IMG/VR virus record: IMGVR_UViG_3300031707_000211
Coordinates: 1 to 21,647 of that record
Source: a virus
Length of the DNA: 21,647 nt
Reading direction: 5' to 3' (one strand)
In this document: positions 1-6,224 of the stretch, piece after piece
Numbering within the stretch: position 1 is the first letter of the stretch
Layout: every line of letters begins with the position of its first letter
Notes under the pieces: model-generated
What the model was told of the DNA's origin: nothing
The model's database searches: none
The model's input: only the letters and a program-made list of their open reading frames with translations
Made by a program: the position numbers and the translations under genes

Positions 1-230
1 GACGTGCAGGGTAGCGTGCTTCTACCCACCCAAGAGTAGGCGGCCTTGGGACGGCTGGTGCATCTCCACATCGGCCCACTCCGGAGCCTGGGGCCGCCGG
101 CGCCTACCGATTTCGAGTCTAACTCCACATTACAGTGAAGCTGGACCCCTGCCGACACCCTCTAAGTGATTGATTCTAGGTCCAGCCAGGGGCGCGAACG
201 CAACAGAATGACTGATTTGTGGAGTTCGCG
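1..230. other. Left-edge non-coding region upstream of the integrase
   Basis: No convincing gene is seen here. Two small tandem hairpins lie at the edge: GGGTAG/CTACCC (9-14 with 22-27) and CCAAG/CTTGG (30-34 with 45-49). A phage attachment site would be expected near an integrase, but only one end is in the window, so no direct repeat can be paired. No tRNA gene could be folded. Confidence 0.5.
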
Positions 231-779
231 GTGACTCCTAAGTACCTGACAGAAGAGGAGTTACGGGCGCTGTTTTCGGCGATCAAGGGCCTCCGAGACC
301 GGGCGATCTGGACGGTGGCGTTCTGGCGGGGCCTCCGGGCGAGCGAGGTGGGGCTGCTCCAGGTGGCCGACGTCAGGCTGAAGGTCGGCCGGATCTACGT
401 GCACCGGCTCAAGGGGTCGCGGAGCGGGGAGCACCTGCTATCCGATGAGGAGCTGCGCGCGCTGCGGGCGTGGTTGAGGGTGCGGGGATACGATCCGGGC
501 CCACTGTTTCCGTCCCGGCGGAGACGGGGGATCTCGCGTTACCAGCTCCACCGGCTGATGCAGAGGTACGGCGCCGCGGCGGGCCTGGCACCGGAGAAGC
601 GGCACTTCCACGTGCTGAAGCACTCGGTGGCGACTTGGCTGATGGGGCGCCCGGACAGCGACATTCGGCGGGTGCAGGACTGGCTCGGGCATGCCAACAT
701 CCAGTCCACGGTGATCTACGCGCAGATCACGAGCGCGCAGCGCGACGATTTCGCGCGGCGAGTGTTTGGGAGGCGATGA
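231..779 (+). CDS. Minimal tyrosine recombinase / phage integrase (catalytic domain only)
   Basis: The 182-residue protein is a tyrosine recombinase that would cut and rejoin DNA for integration or excision. Numbered from the GTG at 231, the active-site residues are Arg36 (GLRASE), Lys61 (RLKGSR), the box H127-x-x-K130 (HVLKHS), His154 (WLGHAN) and the nucleophile Tyr163 (VIYAQ). The usual second arginine is lysine, which I recall as normal for HVLKHS-type relatives. The N-terminal arm-binding and core-binding domains of lambda-type integrases are absent, so the size is like FimB/FimE. An in-frame GTG at 219 would add four residues, but GGAG at 221-224 sits 6 bases before 231, and a stop at 213-215 closes the frame. 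The next gene overlaps the stop codon. Confidence 0.9.
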   Translation: MTPKYLTEEELRALFSAIKGLRDRAIWTVAFWRGLRASEVGLLQVADVRLKVGRIYVHRLKGSRSGEHLLSDEELRALRAWLRVRGYDPGPLFPSRRRRGISRYQLHRLMQRYGAAAGLAPEKRHFHVLKHSVATWLMGRPDSDIRRVQDWLGHANIQSTVIYAQITSAQRDDFARRVFGRR

Positions 780-946
780 TGGAGAAGAGCAGAGATTCCG
801 GGGTCGAGATCCTGTTGGCAAACGTGCCGGCAATGGTCATGGCGGGCCTGGCTGTGATAGCCGCGGCCAGAGGTTGGTTGTTGCTGCCGGTCGGGCTGTT
901 CGTCTTGGCGGCGCTGCTCATACACACCGCCGGACAGAGAGACTGA
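776..946 (+). CDS. Small two-helix membrane protein
   Basis: The protein has 56 residues. After a short charged N-terminus (MMEKSRDSG), two hydrophobic stretches at about residues 13-30 and 33-50 are separated by an Arg-Gly turn, so a helical hairpin in the inner membrane is likely. The start overlaps the integrase stop (ATGATG across TGA), with GGGAGG a few bases upstream inside the integrase, and the stop overlaps the next gene, indicating translational coupling. I do not recognise a family. A holin or superinfection-exclusion role is possible from size and topology alone. It is too short to stand out from overlapping frames, but the coupling on both sides makes it credible. Confidence 0.6.
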   Translation: MMEKSRDSGVEILLANVPAMVMAGLAVIAAARGWLLLPVGLFVLAALLIHTAGQRD

Positions 947-1203
947 TGCTGAGGCGCGGATTCTTCGCGGCGTTATTCGGAGCGGGTGGTCTGAAATCGA
1001 GGCCGCCAGGTCCGGACCTGTCGAAGTGGAAGATCAGGCGGTTGAAGTGCTCGGTGCCGTGCGACTGCATGATGGCGGAACACCAGCACGGAGACTTTAA
1101 TGCGGAGTTCGAGATCACTGACCGGGTGACGAATGGCTCACGCGTAGCCTGTAGGGCGTGTGTGGAAGAGTTGCGGCGGGCGCCGGTGCGGTTGTTGGGG
1201 TGA
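946..1203 (+). CDS. Small Cys-rich hypothetical protein
   Basis: The protein has 85 residues. The ATG at 946 overlaps the preceding TGA (TGATG), so the three rightward genes form one coupled set. The N-terminus LRRGFFAALFGAGG has twin arginines and a short hydrophobic run, a little like a Tat signal or a membrane anchor. The middle has a cluster C-x4-C-x-C followed by H-x-H, and a later C-x2-C, which could bind a metal. No family is recognised. It is the last gene before the convergent - strand genes, with a hairpin region 14 bases beyond its stop. Confidence 0.55.
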   Translation: MLRRGFFAALFGAGGLKSRPPGPDLSKWKIRRLKCSVPCDCMMAEHQHGDFNAEFEITDRVTNGSRVACRACVEELRRAPVRLLG

Positions 1204-1216
1204 GGATCGCTGGGGC

Positions 1217-1260
1217 GGGCTGACTCTCGACTCGCGGAAGTCAGCCCGGCCCAGGCCGGG
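1217..1260. terminator. Convergent-gene hairpins, possible bidirectional terminator
   Basis: GGGCTGACT (1217-1225) pairs perfectly with AGTCAGCCC (1239-1247) around a 13-base loop. A second perfect inverted repeat, CCCGGCC/GGCCGGG (1245-1251 with 1254-1260), overlaps its right arm. The structures lie between the end of the rightward genes (1203) and the end of the leftward genes (1262). No T-tract follows on either strand, so this is at best a non-classical terminator. Confidence 0.45.
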
Positions 1261-1261
1261 G

Positions 1262-1465
1262 TTAGGCGCGTTCTGTAATCGAGATGCGCATAGACCGCGC
1301 ATCATCCGGGTAGCGTGCCACCACGTCGTCAGGATTGCCTTCGACGGGCCTGACATCCTGGCATTCGCCGACCAGACGCGCAAGCTCTACTCGCGCATCT
1401 GGCAGAGATCGCACTTCGGCCATGCAGGTGACAAGGCCGTGGACTGTCACAGTGACATGGTACAT
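1262..1465 (-). CDS. Small hypothetical protein (67 aa)
   Basis: The protein begins MYHVTVTVHG and ends ISITERA. The start is set by GGAGG eight bases upstream of the ATG at 1465; a longer frame continues upstream but has no ribosome site. The pattern VTVTVHG...ARVELARL...MRISITE suggests a small mixed alpha/beta fold with strands at both ends and a helix between. No family is recognised. It is the last gene of the left - strand operon, 83 bases after its neighbour and separated from it by a strong GC hairpin at 1516-1536. Confidence 0.6.
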   Translation of the reverse strand: MYHVTVTVHGLVTCMAEVRSLPDARVELARLVGECQDVRPVEGNPDDVVARYPDDARSMRISITERA

Positions 1466-1515
1466 TTCAGCCCCCTCCAGGGCATCTGGCTGCGCTCGGG
1501 GAGTGTAGCCAGGTG

Positions 1516-1536
1516 CCCGCCCCACTACGGGGCGGG
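1516..1536 (-). terminator. GC hairpin between two leftward genes
   Basis: CCCGCCCC (1516-1523) pairs with GGGGCGGG (1529-1536) around ACTAC. It lies just after the stop of the 146-residue gene on the - strand. There is no U-tract, so it may be a partial terminator or an mRNA-stabilising stem. Confidence 0.4.
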
Positions 1537-1548
1537 GGGTGGAGCTAC

Positions 1549-1989
1549 TCAAGCCTGATCTCCTTCCCACGGGGCCAGGCACGGCAACTTAGCCGCCCGA
1601 CGCCAATGGCAGATACGCTCCAGCGCCTTGTGCGGCTGGCCGTCTTTCCGGGTCCACACCGATAGCACCCATTCTCGGCCCGCCTCTGGCTTTGCGGGCA
1701 AGAGGTCGAAGGATTCCGGCGTCAGATGCATTGAGTAGGGGGAGTCGGTGTCGTCCTGCCACATGATCTCGACCGCCTGCAAAGCTCCCGCCTCTGGCCA
1801 TGGCCCGCGCGACAGCACACAATGGGTGCCTGCGCGCATGTCAGCTAGATCGTCGTATCGCGCCGGAGGGAGCAACACCCGGATGGCGCCAGCGTTGACG
1901 GAGGCAAACACCTTGCCCGCACGGGCTAGGTCGGTCTCCCAGTAGTTCGTCCACACGATCAGCGGGCCATGGTTGGTGATTTTAAGCAT
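1549..1989 (-). CDS. Hypothetical protein of a plasmid/phage-type family (146 aa)
   Basis: The protein starts MLKITNHGPLIVW and has an aromatic N-terminal half, a segment RVLLPPARYDDLADMRAG, and the stretch LSRGPWP followed by acidic WQDDTDSPYSMHL. I recall similar patterns (NAGAxRxLLP, LSRGPW, DDxSDxPF) in small proteins of unknown function on plasmids and phages, so it is probably a real accessory family. The ATG at 1989 overlaps the stop of the upstream gene (1982), indicating coupling. No catalytic motif is visible. Confidence 0.75.
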   Translation of the reverse strand: MLKITNHGPLIVWTNYWETDLARAGKVFASVNAGAIRVLLPPARYDDLADMRAGTHCVLSRGPWPEAGALQAVEIMWQDDTDSPYSMHLTPESFDLLPAKPEAGREWVLSVWTRKDGQPHKALERICHWRRAAKLPCLAPWEGDQA

Positions 1990-3001
1990 GTTCCACCTCC
2001 CGCAATATCCGCAATATCTGGATGCACGCCCCGTCCGACAATCGGCCTGGGTCTGCCTGGAGATGGTGACGCCCTGTGCGCTGAGCTAGGGCCTTAGCGT
2101 CGCGTTCAGCGCCAGCGACTGACCGCCGGTCGCTAGATGCTCGCTCCTCCGCGCGGTAGGTGGGGTCGCCGTCGCGTGTCAGCTCCACGCGATATCGGAC
2201 GGCACCCCAGTAGGAGTATGATGCGTGGGTCTTGGCGGAACTGACCCGGACGCAAGGGATAGGGCCATGGGCGCGGATATGCAGGGCCAGCGAGTCACGT
2301 GCCTGCTGGGCCTCTCTCGCCCGTCGCCGCTGCTTTTCTTCTCGCACGGCGGCATGGGCCGCGTGCAACTCTCGGGACAGCGCCGCCTGTGGTGAGGCCC
2401 ACAGGATAAGTGACGTTCGGACGCCGCGGTAATCATAAGCGGCAGGGTGCAGCAGTCGATCCCGAGCATCCGCGATGTCCTGGCGGAGATGCCCATTACA
2501 GCGGCCCGCGTGATCGTCACGGTACGCTACGTCGTAGACTACAGCGGGCAGATGGGTACGGGCGTATTCCTCGCCCACGTGCGCGCGGAACCACTCGCGC
2601 TGGGCCGATAGATCGAGGGGGGTGGGTCGGGGGGCACGCGCCCAGGGCCACCGGATCACCTCCACTGGCACCCGATAGCGGTCATGTAGGGCGGCGTAGC
2701 ACCCTAGGTAGAGCGCACGCGGCACCCAGATCCGCGTGATAGTGGCTGCCTGCGCTACCCAGCCATGTTCGCCGATCACGATCTCGCCATCGGGCGAGAC
2801 CTCGACGATGGCGCGATCGGAGGACTGACAGTCTGTGATGGCGTCGGCCTGGAGAGCTGCAAGATCGTGGTAGGCGTGGATGCCCGACTCGGCTGGCTGG
2901 GGAGGGCCGAATGTTTCGGCGCGCGCTATCGGCCAGCGCATATACTGTGCGGGCGACACCAGCGTGTCGCCGTGGACTCGCATGATCTTCAACCCCGTCA
3001 T
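1982..3001 (-). CDS. Hypothetical phage protein with an N-terminal DUF7666-like segment (339 aa)
   Basis: The N-terminal third reads like the phage leader domain that follows HAYHDLAAL with a stretch ending in VIGEHGWVAQAATITRIWVP (about residues 40-95), which I tentatively match to DUF7666-like proteins. The middle is rich in aromatic residues, and residues ~205-245 form a basic, Ala/Arg/Glu-rich helix (EEKQRRRAREAQQARD) likely to be a coiled coil or nucleic-acid contact. The C-terminal third has mixed alpha/beta character. It overlaps the genes on both sides by ATGA-type junctions. The function is unknown. Confidence 0.75.
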   Translation of the reverse strand: MTGLKIMRVHGDTLVSPAQYMRWPIARAETFGPPQPAESGIHAYHDLAALQADAITDCQSSDRAIVEVSPDGEIVIGEHGWVAQAATITRIWVPRALYLGCYAALHDRYRVPVEVIRWPWARAPRPTPLDLSAQREWFRAHVGEEYARTHLPAVVYDVAYRDDHAGRCNGHLRQDIADARDRLLHPAAYDYRGVRTSLILWASPQAALSRELHAAHAAVREEKQRRRAREAQQARDSLALHIRAHGPIPCVRVSSAKTHASYSYWGAVRYRVELTRDGDPTYRAEERASSDRRSVAGAERDAKALAQRTGRHHLQADPGRLSDGACIQILRILREVEHA

Positions 3002-3246
3002 GCGACCGCCCTCCGGGTAGTGGCGAGCACCACCAGATCAGTCAGCGTCTGGACCTCGGCAGACTGGGTCGGTGCCTCGGGTGGTAGCAGGTACTCCAGC
3101 GGGATGCGGCCCTCACGGAGGGCCATGGTGGTGATGATGGCGAGCTCCAGGAGCTCGTGTAGCGTCATACCGGGCAGCGCGATCACCCGGTCTGACGGAT
3201 CACGACGGGCTACTGTCACCCGCCGAATCTCTCTGCCGATCTGCAT
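2998..3246 (-). CDS. Small hypothetical protein (82 aa)
   Basis: The protein starts MQIGREIRRVTVARRD. The start is fixed by GGAGG four bases before the ATG at 3246; the frame stays open for 240 bases upstream but without a ribosome site. Basic beta-like residues 1-25 are followed by helix MTLHELLELAIITTMALREG and a second helix near the C-terminus (LTDLVVLATT). The stop overlaps the next gene's start. No family is recognised. Confidence 0.7.
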   Translation of the reverse strand: MQIGREIRRVTVARRDPSDRVIALPGMTLHELLELAIITTMALREGRIPLEYLLPPEAPTQSAEVQTLTDLVVLATTRRAVA

Positions 3247-3323
3247 ATCTCCTCCGTTCCCCTTTTTCGCTGGGGGTGCGTTCCCGGCGCGGGTTGCCCT
3301 CGCTCTTCCGGGCTGGGTTTTCC

Positions 3324-3359
3324 CCACCACTGCCCGCCGCCTGGGGTGGGCAGCGGTGG
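3324..3359 (-). terminator. 12-bp hairpin between leftward genes
   Basis: CCACCACTGCCC (3324-3335) pairs with GGGCAGCGGTGG (3348-3359), with one G.T pair, around a 12-base loop. It starts 10 bases beyond the stop of the 67-residue gene on the - strand and is followed there by GGAAAACCC. It may attenuate transcription into the four downstream genes or protect mRNA ends. Confidence 0.45.
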
Positions 3360-3368
3360 AGGGGCGGC

Positions 3369-3572
3369 TCAGGCCGCCCGGTCGACGATTGACTGTGCTG
3401 CCAGCACGCGGTCCGCAGCCTGGGTCAAATCGTCCGCTGCGTATGCAGCGCGGGCTGCGCGGATCTCTGTGTCCGCAGCTGGCGGCCAAGCCACCGGATC
3501 ATCCGCCAGTAATTCGGCGTCCGACTCGCAGACGCCGTGAAATCGCGCACCCAACATTTCGAGTAATTTCAT
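3369..3572 (-). CDS. Small acidic helical protein (67 aa)
   Basis: The protein starts MKLLEMLGARFHG. AGGAG lies 7 bases before the ATG at 3572. After residue 30 it is almost all Ala, Asp, Glu and Arg in a pattern typical of one or two amphipathic helices (TEIRAARAAYAADDLTQAAD). It is net acidic, in contrast to its basic upstream partner, whose stop overlaps the start here by four bases (ATGA). No family is recognised. The pair could act together, but that is only inferred from coupling. Confidence 0.65.
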   Translation of the reverse strand: MKLLEMLGARFHGVCESDAELLADDPVAWPPAADTEIRAARAAYAADDLTQAADRVLAAQSIVDRAA

Positions 3573-3760
3573 TTACGTGCTCCTGGTCGCTGCGGGCAGT
3601 GGGGCAGGTGGCGGCGGAGGGCCGCAGCGCCGTACTCCTGGCGGCACCAGGGGCACGGCGTCATGATCGCTGGCTGGCCCCCGCGGCGATGCCGGCGCCT
3701 GCTCTGTAGCAGGCGCGCGGCCTCGCTCGCCTGCCTCGCTGCCTGTGTTTGTTTGCTCAC
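3569..3760 (-). CDS. Small basic zinc-type protein heading the left leftward operon
   Basis: The GTG start at 3760 gives 63 residues beginning MSKQTQAARQ; an ATG at 3778 would add six more. Neither has a strong ribosome site, and the GTG is preferred because the ATG would sit only seven bases from the 3785-3799 palindrome. Residues ~12-30 read EAARLLQSRRRHRRGGQP. A C2HC-like finger follows: CPWC, then H-x4-H-C (ALRRHLPHC). The basic segment is shared with the gene at 7672-7890 that heads the other leftward operon, with clear DNA similarity over about 57 bases. The GGRP/GGQP part with flanking basic residues recalls an AT-hook. A DNA-binding or regulatory role is inferred. Confidence 0.6.
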   Translation of the reverse strand: MSKQTQAARQASEAARLLQSRRRHRRGGQPAIMTPCPWCRQEYGAAALRRHLPHCPQRPGARK

Positions 3761-3929
3761 AATCCCAGGGTCGCACATCGCGCTGTACTTGTCAAGTACT
3801 GCGCTGGTGAGATTGGGGCTAGACCGTTGATTCGCAGGCAGAAATAATTCTGCGGGGATGGCGGCGGGCGGGGCCCGGCGCCCTGCTTCGCGCGCCGCAC
3901 CGGGCGCGTCTATACCTGCGCGCGAGGGC
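3761..3929. other. Boundary region between two leftward transcription units
   Basis: There is no gene in these ~170 bases. From the right (- strand direction) it holds a GC-rich imperfect inverted repeat (CCCGG...CCGGG, about 3869-3905), an inverted repeat GCAGAA-ATAA-TTCTGC (3838-3853) that may be part of a terminator for the operon ending at 3930, and a 15-bp palindrome at 3785-3799. It probably ends the replication operon and contains the promoter of the left operon. No good -10 box could be assigned. Confidence 0.5.
3785..3799 (-). promoter_or_regulatory. 15-bp palindrome over a TTGACA box (candidate operator/-35)
   Basis: GTACTTG-T-CAAGTAC is a perfect inverted repeat. Read on the - strand its centre is TTGACA (3795-3790), matching a -35 hexamer that would serve the gene starting at 3760. 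The spacing suggests a repressor dimer covering the -35 element. The expected -10 position (around 3767-3772) reads GACCCT, a poor match, so either an activator is needed or the TTGACA is incidental to the palindrome. Confidence 0.45.
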
Positions 3930-4199
3930 TCACTCGTCGGGACGGATGTGGAGCTGACGCAGGAGGTCGACGGTCAGTGGTACATATAAGCCGTCATCAC
4001 CGAGGACATAAACGACTACACCGACTGGCCTTAACCCTGCCAACTGAGGGACTGCAGCGCTGAGGCAGCGGAGGGGTGTCGGTGCGTACGACCCGTCCGG
4101 ATGATGCTCGCAGAGACAGACTAAAAGGTAGTTCGCAGCGCTGACTCGTACGACGTCGGCGGTGGGTTCGACTTGGAGGATTGGTTCGCGTTCAGGCAC
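3930..4199 (-). CDS. Small hypothetical protein (89 aa), last gene of the replication operon
   Basis: The GTG start at 4199 gives a protein beginning MPEREPILQVEP. The frame is open further upstream but there it only shadows the neighbouring gene, and the GTG lies inside that gene's 3' end (79-base overlap). No strong ribosome site is seen, although an A/T-rich TATACTT lies just upstream. Three Cys are scattered (LLVCLCEHH, LRCLS), and the C-terminal part GVVVYVLGDDGLYVPLTVDLL looks like strands plus a helix. No family is recognised. Confidence 0.5.
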   Translation of the reverse strand: MPEREPILQVEPTADVVRVSAANYLLVCLCEHHPDGSYAPTPLRCLSAAVPQLAGLRPVGVVVYVLGDDGLYVPLTVDLLRQLHIRPDE

Positions 4200-4426
4200 G
4201 GGCCAAGTATAACAACCTGCGCGCGAGGCCGCCGGGCGACTGGCGCGCGATGCCACCGGCGAACTTGTCCGGTCGCTCGGTTGTCCCGCCAGGCACGATA
4301 TTGGATGCGGCCGTTGACGACGCGGAAATCCAGCCTGTGCGTCAGGCCGCAGTCGCAGCAGGTCAACTGGTATGCTCTGCGGACCGGCTGGACCCACTCG
4401 CCGTCTCGGCAGCGGTGCGTCGTCAT
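4121..4426 (-). CDS. Small phage protein with CCDCGLTHRLDF motif (101 aa)
   Basis: Residues 1-57 carry a pattern I recall from many phage genomes: WVQPVRRAYQLTCCDCGLTHRLDFRVVNGRI, then YRAWRDNRATGQVRR (split here across two quotes). The CCDC cysteines and a nearby His suggest a small metal site. The last ~40 residues (from HRAPVARRP) look unlike the rest and overlap the next gene, so this tail may be an unstructured extension or the product of a shifted stop. The gene starts two bases after the stop of the upstream gene. The role is unknown. Confidence 0.75.
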   Translation of the reverse strand: MTTHRCRDGEWVQPVRRAYQLTCCDCGLTHRLDFRVVNGRIQYRAWRDNRATGQVRRWHRAPVARRPRAQVVILGPCLNANQSSKSNPPPTSYESALRTTF

Positions 4427-4428
4427 TG

Positions 4429-4608
4429 CTACGCGGCGGGGGCGGGCGCGGGCGCCGGCGCGGCGGGCCGGGTGAAGGCGACGGTGGAGATCGAGCCGTC
4501 CGACCAGCGGACGATCAGCAGGTCGGGCTGAGTGTCGAGCTTCTGGGTGTTCTGGATGAGCTGGCCGGCACCGCCGGCGGCGCGAAGGTCAATCAAGGTG
4601 ATGGTCAT
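4429..4608 (-). CDS. Small hypothetical protein with Pro-Ala tail (59 aa)
   Basis: The protein starts MTITLIDLRAAGGAGQLIQ. The ATG at 4608 overlaps the upstream stop (ATGA), which selects this start over a longer frame. A compact beta-rich core (LLIVRWSDGSISTVAF) is followed by a low-complexity tail of Ala-Pro repeats (PAAPAPAPAPAA). No family is recognised. Confidence 0.6.
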   Translation of the reverse strand: MTITLIDLRAAGGAGQLIQNTQKLDTQPDLLIVRWSDGSISTVAFTRPAAPAPAPAPAA

Positions 4609-4838
4609 GCGGGGTTGTCGGCGGCGGGGCCGGTGGACTGTGGGCGGCGGAGGACCCAGCCAGGGCAGCCGCCGACGATGCTGATGGGCACGCTCTCCGG
4701 CACCAGCTCGCATACGGGCGATCGTGCGCGGTGGTCGGCGAGGAGGCGCAGGAGGAATGCGGTACCTGATCGAGGCGGGACCACGCTGCCGCGCTCACGG
4801 CAGACGTCGCAGCGCCAGTGCTCGAGGCGGGGGGTCAT
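4605..4838 (-). CDS. Small Cys-containing phage protein (77 aa)
   Basis: The protein starts MTPRLEHWRCDVCRERGSVV. An early C-x2-C and two later Cys (SPVCEL and GGCPGW) could form a small zinc-ribbon-like site. The segment LLADHRARSPVCE recalls small phage proteins of unknown function. ATGA overlaps at both ends place it firmly in the operon and fix the start at 4838; the much longer upstream frame is a shadow of neighbouring genes. Confidence 0.7.
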   Translation of the reverse strand: MTPRLEHWRCDVCRERGSVVPPRSGTAFLLRLLADHRARSPVCELVPESVPISIVGGCPGWVLRRPQSTGPAADNPA

Positions 4839-5113
4839 GGGTAGGCCTGCCTGGCCGCAGAAGCGCAGCGGCTGCACAGGTTTGGCTTGGCCCAGACGCG
4901 GGACTCCGAGCAGCCGCAGACCACGCAGGTGTGCTCGACGCCGGCGGCGATGCGGGCCTGGCGCTGAGTCTCGGCGTCGGCGGCTTGCGCGATCGCGTTG
5001 ACCGTTTCGTCCATCCCGTACTGCCGCGCCGCGTCGAGCGCCAGGCAGGCATCGGCGGCATCGACGGCGAGTTGCCACTCGTTGGGGGTCTCCGGATCGC
5101 GTGGCTGCTTCAT
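4835..5113 (-). CDS. Phage protein with NEWQLAVDAADACLALDAAR motif and C-terminal zinc ribbon (92 aa)
   Basis: The N-terminal half, after MKQPRDPETP, has the helical phrase EWQLAVDAADACLALDAA that I recall in small phage proteins near replication genes. The C-terminal half carries C-V-V-C-G-C then C-S-R-C (about residues 63-84), a likely zinc ribbon. GGGAGG stands four bases before the ATG at 5113. The start overlaps the upstream stop and the stop overlaps the next start. The function is unknown. Confidence 0.8.
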   Translation of the reverse strand: MKQPRDPETPNEWQLAVDAADACLALDAARQYGMDETVNAIAQAADAETQRQARIAAGVEHTCVVCGCSESRVWAKPNLCSRCASAARQAYP

Positions 5114-5607
5114 ACAACCTCCCTCGGTTGAGTGGTTTCTACTGCGGGTGCCGGAAGCGCTTTCAGACCGCGCTCAATGAACGCCTCGAACAGGGTCTGG
5201 CCGCCCTGTTGCAAATACGGCAGGAAGACTTCGTGGGTCTGCACCATGCCGGTCTGGATCATCGCCACCTGTGCCTGTATCCAGCGGAGTAGTTGCCGCC
5301 AGGCGATTCGTTCCGCCTTCGCGCGCAGCTTGTTGGTCTGGTCTTGGTTGCCGTACCACGTGCGTCGCGCCTTGATCTGGCGGAGTAGATAGTCGTAAAC
5401 CGGCGCGGTGCGCGCCGGCAGTGCGAACAGTAATTGATGTGGACCGACTTGGATGACGAAGCGCAAACCGACCACTTTCTGGCCCCCGTCGTAGGACATC
5501 GCAATCTCTCGCGCGCCGGTTCGCACCAGGAGAGCGACGACCTCGGCTGCGGTGCGCTCTGGGGAGACCTCCGTCGTTTCGAGATAGAGGGTCGTTCGTG
5601 TCCGCAT
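5110..5607 (-). CDS. Conserved phage hypothetical protein (165 aa)
   Basis: A beta-rich N-terminal half has an early EVSPERTAAEV...LLVRTGAREIA pattern followed by FVIQVGPHQLLFALP. The helical C-terminal half is built around AERIAWRQLLRWIQAQVAMI and VFLPYL. I recall this combination (AExxAWRxLxxWxxAQ and EVFLPY) in phage and prophage proteins of unknown function. It lies in the middle of the replication operon, three bases after the previous stop. No catalytic motif is visible. Confidence 0.8.
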   Translation of the reverse strand: MRTRTTLYLETTEVSPERTAAEVVALLVRTGAREIAMSYDGGQKVVGLRFVIQVGPHQLLFALPARTAPVYDYLLRQIKARRTWYGNQDQTNKLRAKAERIAWRQLLRWIQAQVAMIQTGMVQTHEVFLPYLQQGGQTLFEAFIERGLKALPAPAVETTQPREVV

Positions 5608-5610
5608 GAC

Positions 5611-5925
5611 TCACACCACGTAGGCCAGGGGCAGAGGCAGGTAGACGTCCTCGGCGAGGATGGGGACGCCGTGGTCGGGGTTGTCCATCAAGTGCTGGAC
5701 GAAGGGCATGGGCAGATCGAACTGCTCGGTGAGGTGCGCGCATAAACGGTCGCGCTGCTCGACGGTCAGACTGGCGACGTCCAAGCGATAGAAATCGGCG
5801 TAGCCACCGCAGGCGCAGTTGCGGACGGGGAACGGCTCGAGGACGCGCACGGTGAGGCTCCCGAGCACCTCCATCCATTCGCGGGCCCGAGGGGAGACTG
5901 GCAGGATTTTCGCTTCCCAGCTCAT
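5611..5925 (-). CDS. Hypothetical phage protein (104 aa)
   Basis: The protein starts MSWEAKILPVSPRAREW. It contains a C-A-C-G-G pair, a helical middle (SLTVEQRDRLCAHLTEQF) and a C-terminal HGVPILAEDVYLPLPLAYVV stretch (written without flanking residues). The start overlaps the upstream stop (ATGA) and a GGAGG is nearby. No family is recognised; position and coupling support it as a real gene. Confidence 0.7.
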   Translation of the reverse strand: MSWEAKILPVSPRAREWMEVLGSLTVRVLEPFPVRNCACGGYADFYRLDVASLTVEQRDRLCAHLTEQFDLPMPFVQHLMDNPDHGVPILAEDVYLPLPLAYVV

Positions 5926-6224
5926 GCGGCGGCACCTCCTGCACTTGACGTTAGTTGACGGTTTTCGGGGGAGGGCAGGCGCAGGGTCGCGCCGAAGTTC
6001 TTGAGGTCCGCCTGGCGCAGGTCCTCCTGGCCGGCGCGCCAGCCACGCAGCCAGGCGAGCCAGTCCTCGGATCGGCGGAACTGGAGCGCGGGAAGGCAGT
6101 GGCGGTCATACCGGCCGTCGCGGAAGCCGATGCCTTCGGGTGTTGTGATACCTCGGCGACGCGGCGGTTGCCGACGGAAGAAGGAGGCGGGGCAACGAGC
6201 GCGGTTGTCCACGTGCGGTCTCAT
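5922..6224 (-). CDS. Small protein resembling ribosome modulation factor (100 aa)
   Basis: The start at 6224 is set by AGGAGG and by overlap with the HNH gene's stop. Residues ~31-70 recall RMF: a glycine-rich turn (GIGFRDGRYD), a Cys-x-Pro (CLPAL), then a tryptophan-rich helix WLAWLRGWR followed by acidic residues. E. coli RMF has CPYQTLNQRSQWLGGWREA in the same arrangement. RMF binds ribosomes and drives 100S dimers in stationary phase. A phage version could act on translation or be an unrelated small fold of the same type. The extra N-terminal 30 residues (RCPASFFRRQPPRRR) are strongly basic, fitting RNA contact. Confidence 0.55.
   Translation of the reverse strand: MRPHVDNRARCPASFFRRQPPRRRGITTPEGIGFRDGRYDRHCLPALQFRRSEDWLAWLRGWRAGQEDLRQADLKNFGATLRLPSPENRQLTSSAGGAAA

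Noticed and set aside
100-135. tRNA 3' end suggested by TTCGAGTC
   Set aside because: The flanking bases do not form a T-arm stem and no acceptor or anticodon arm can be built.
1-230. attL or other attachment site
   Set aside because: Only one prophage end is in the window, so no direct repeat can be paired.
2765-3709. 314-codon open frame on the + strand
   Set aside because: It crosses three well-supported leftward genes with their own ribosome sites.
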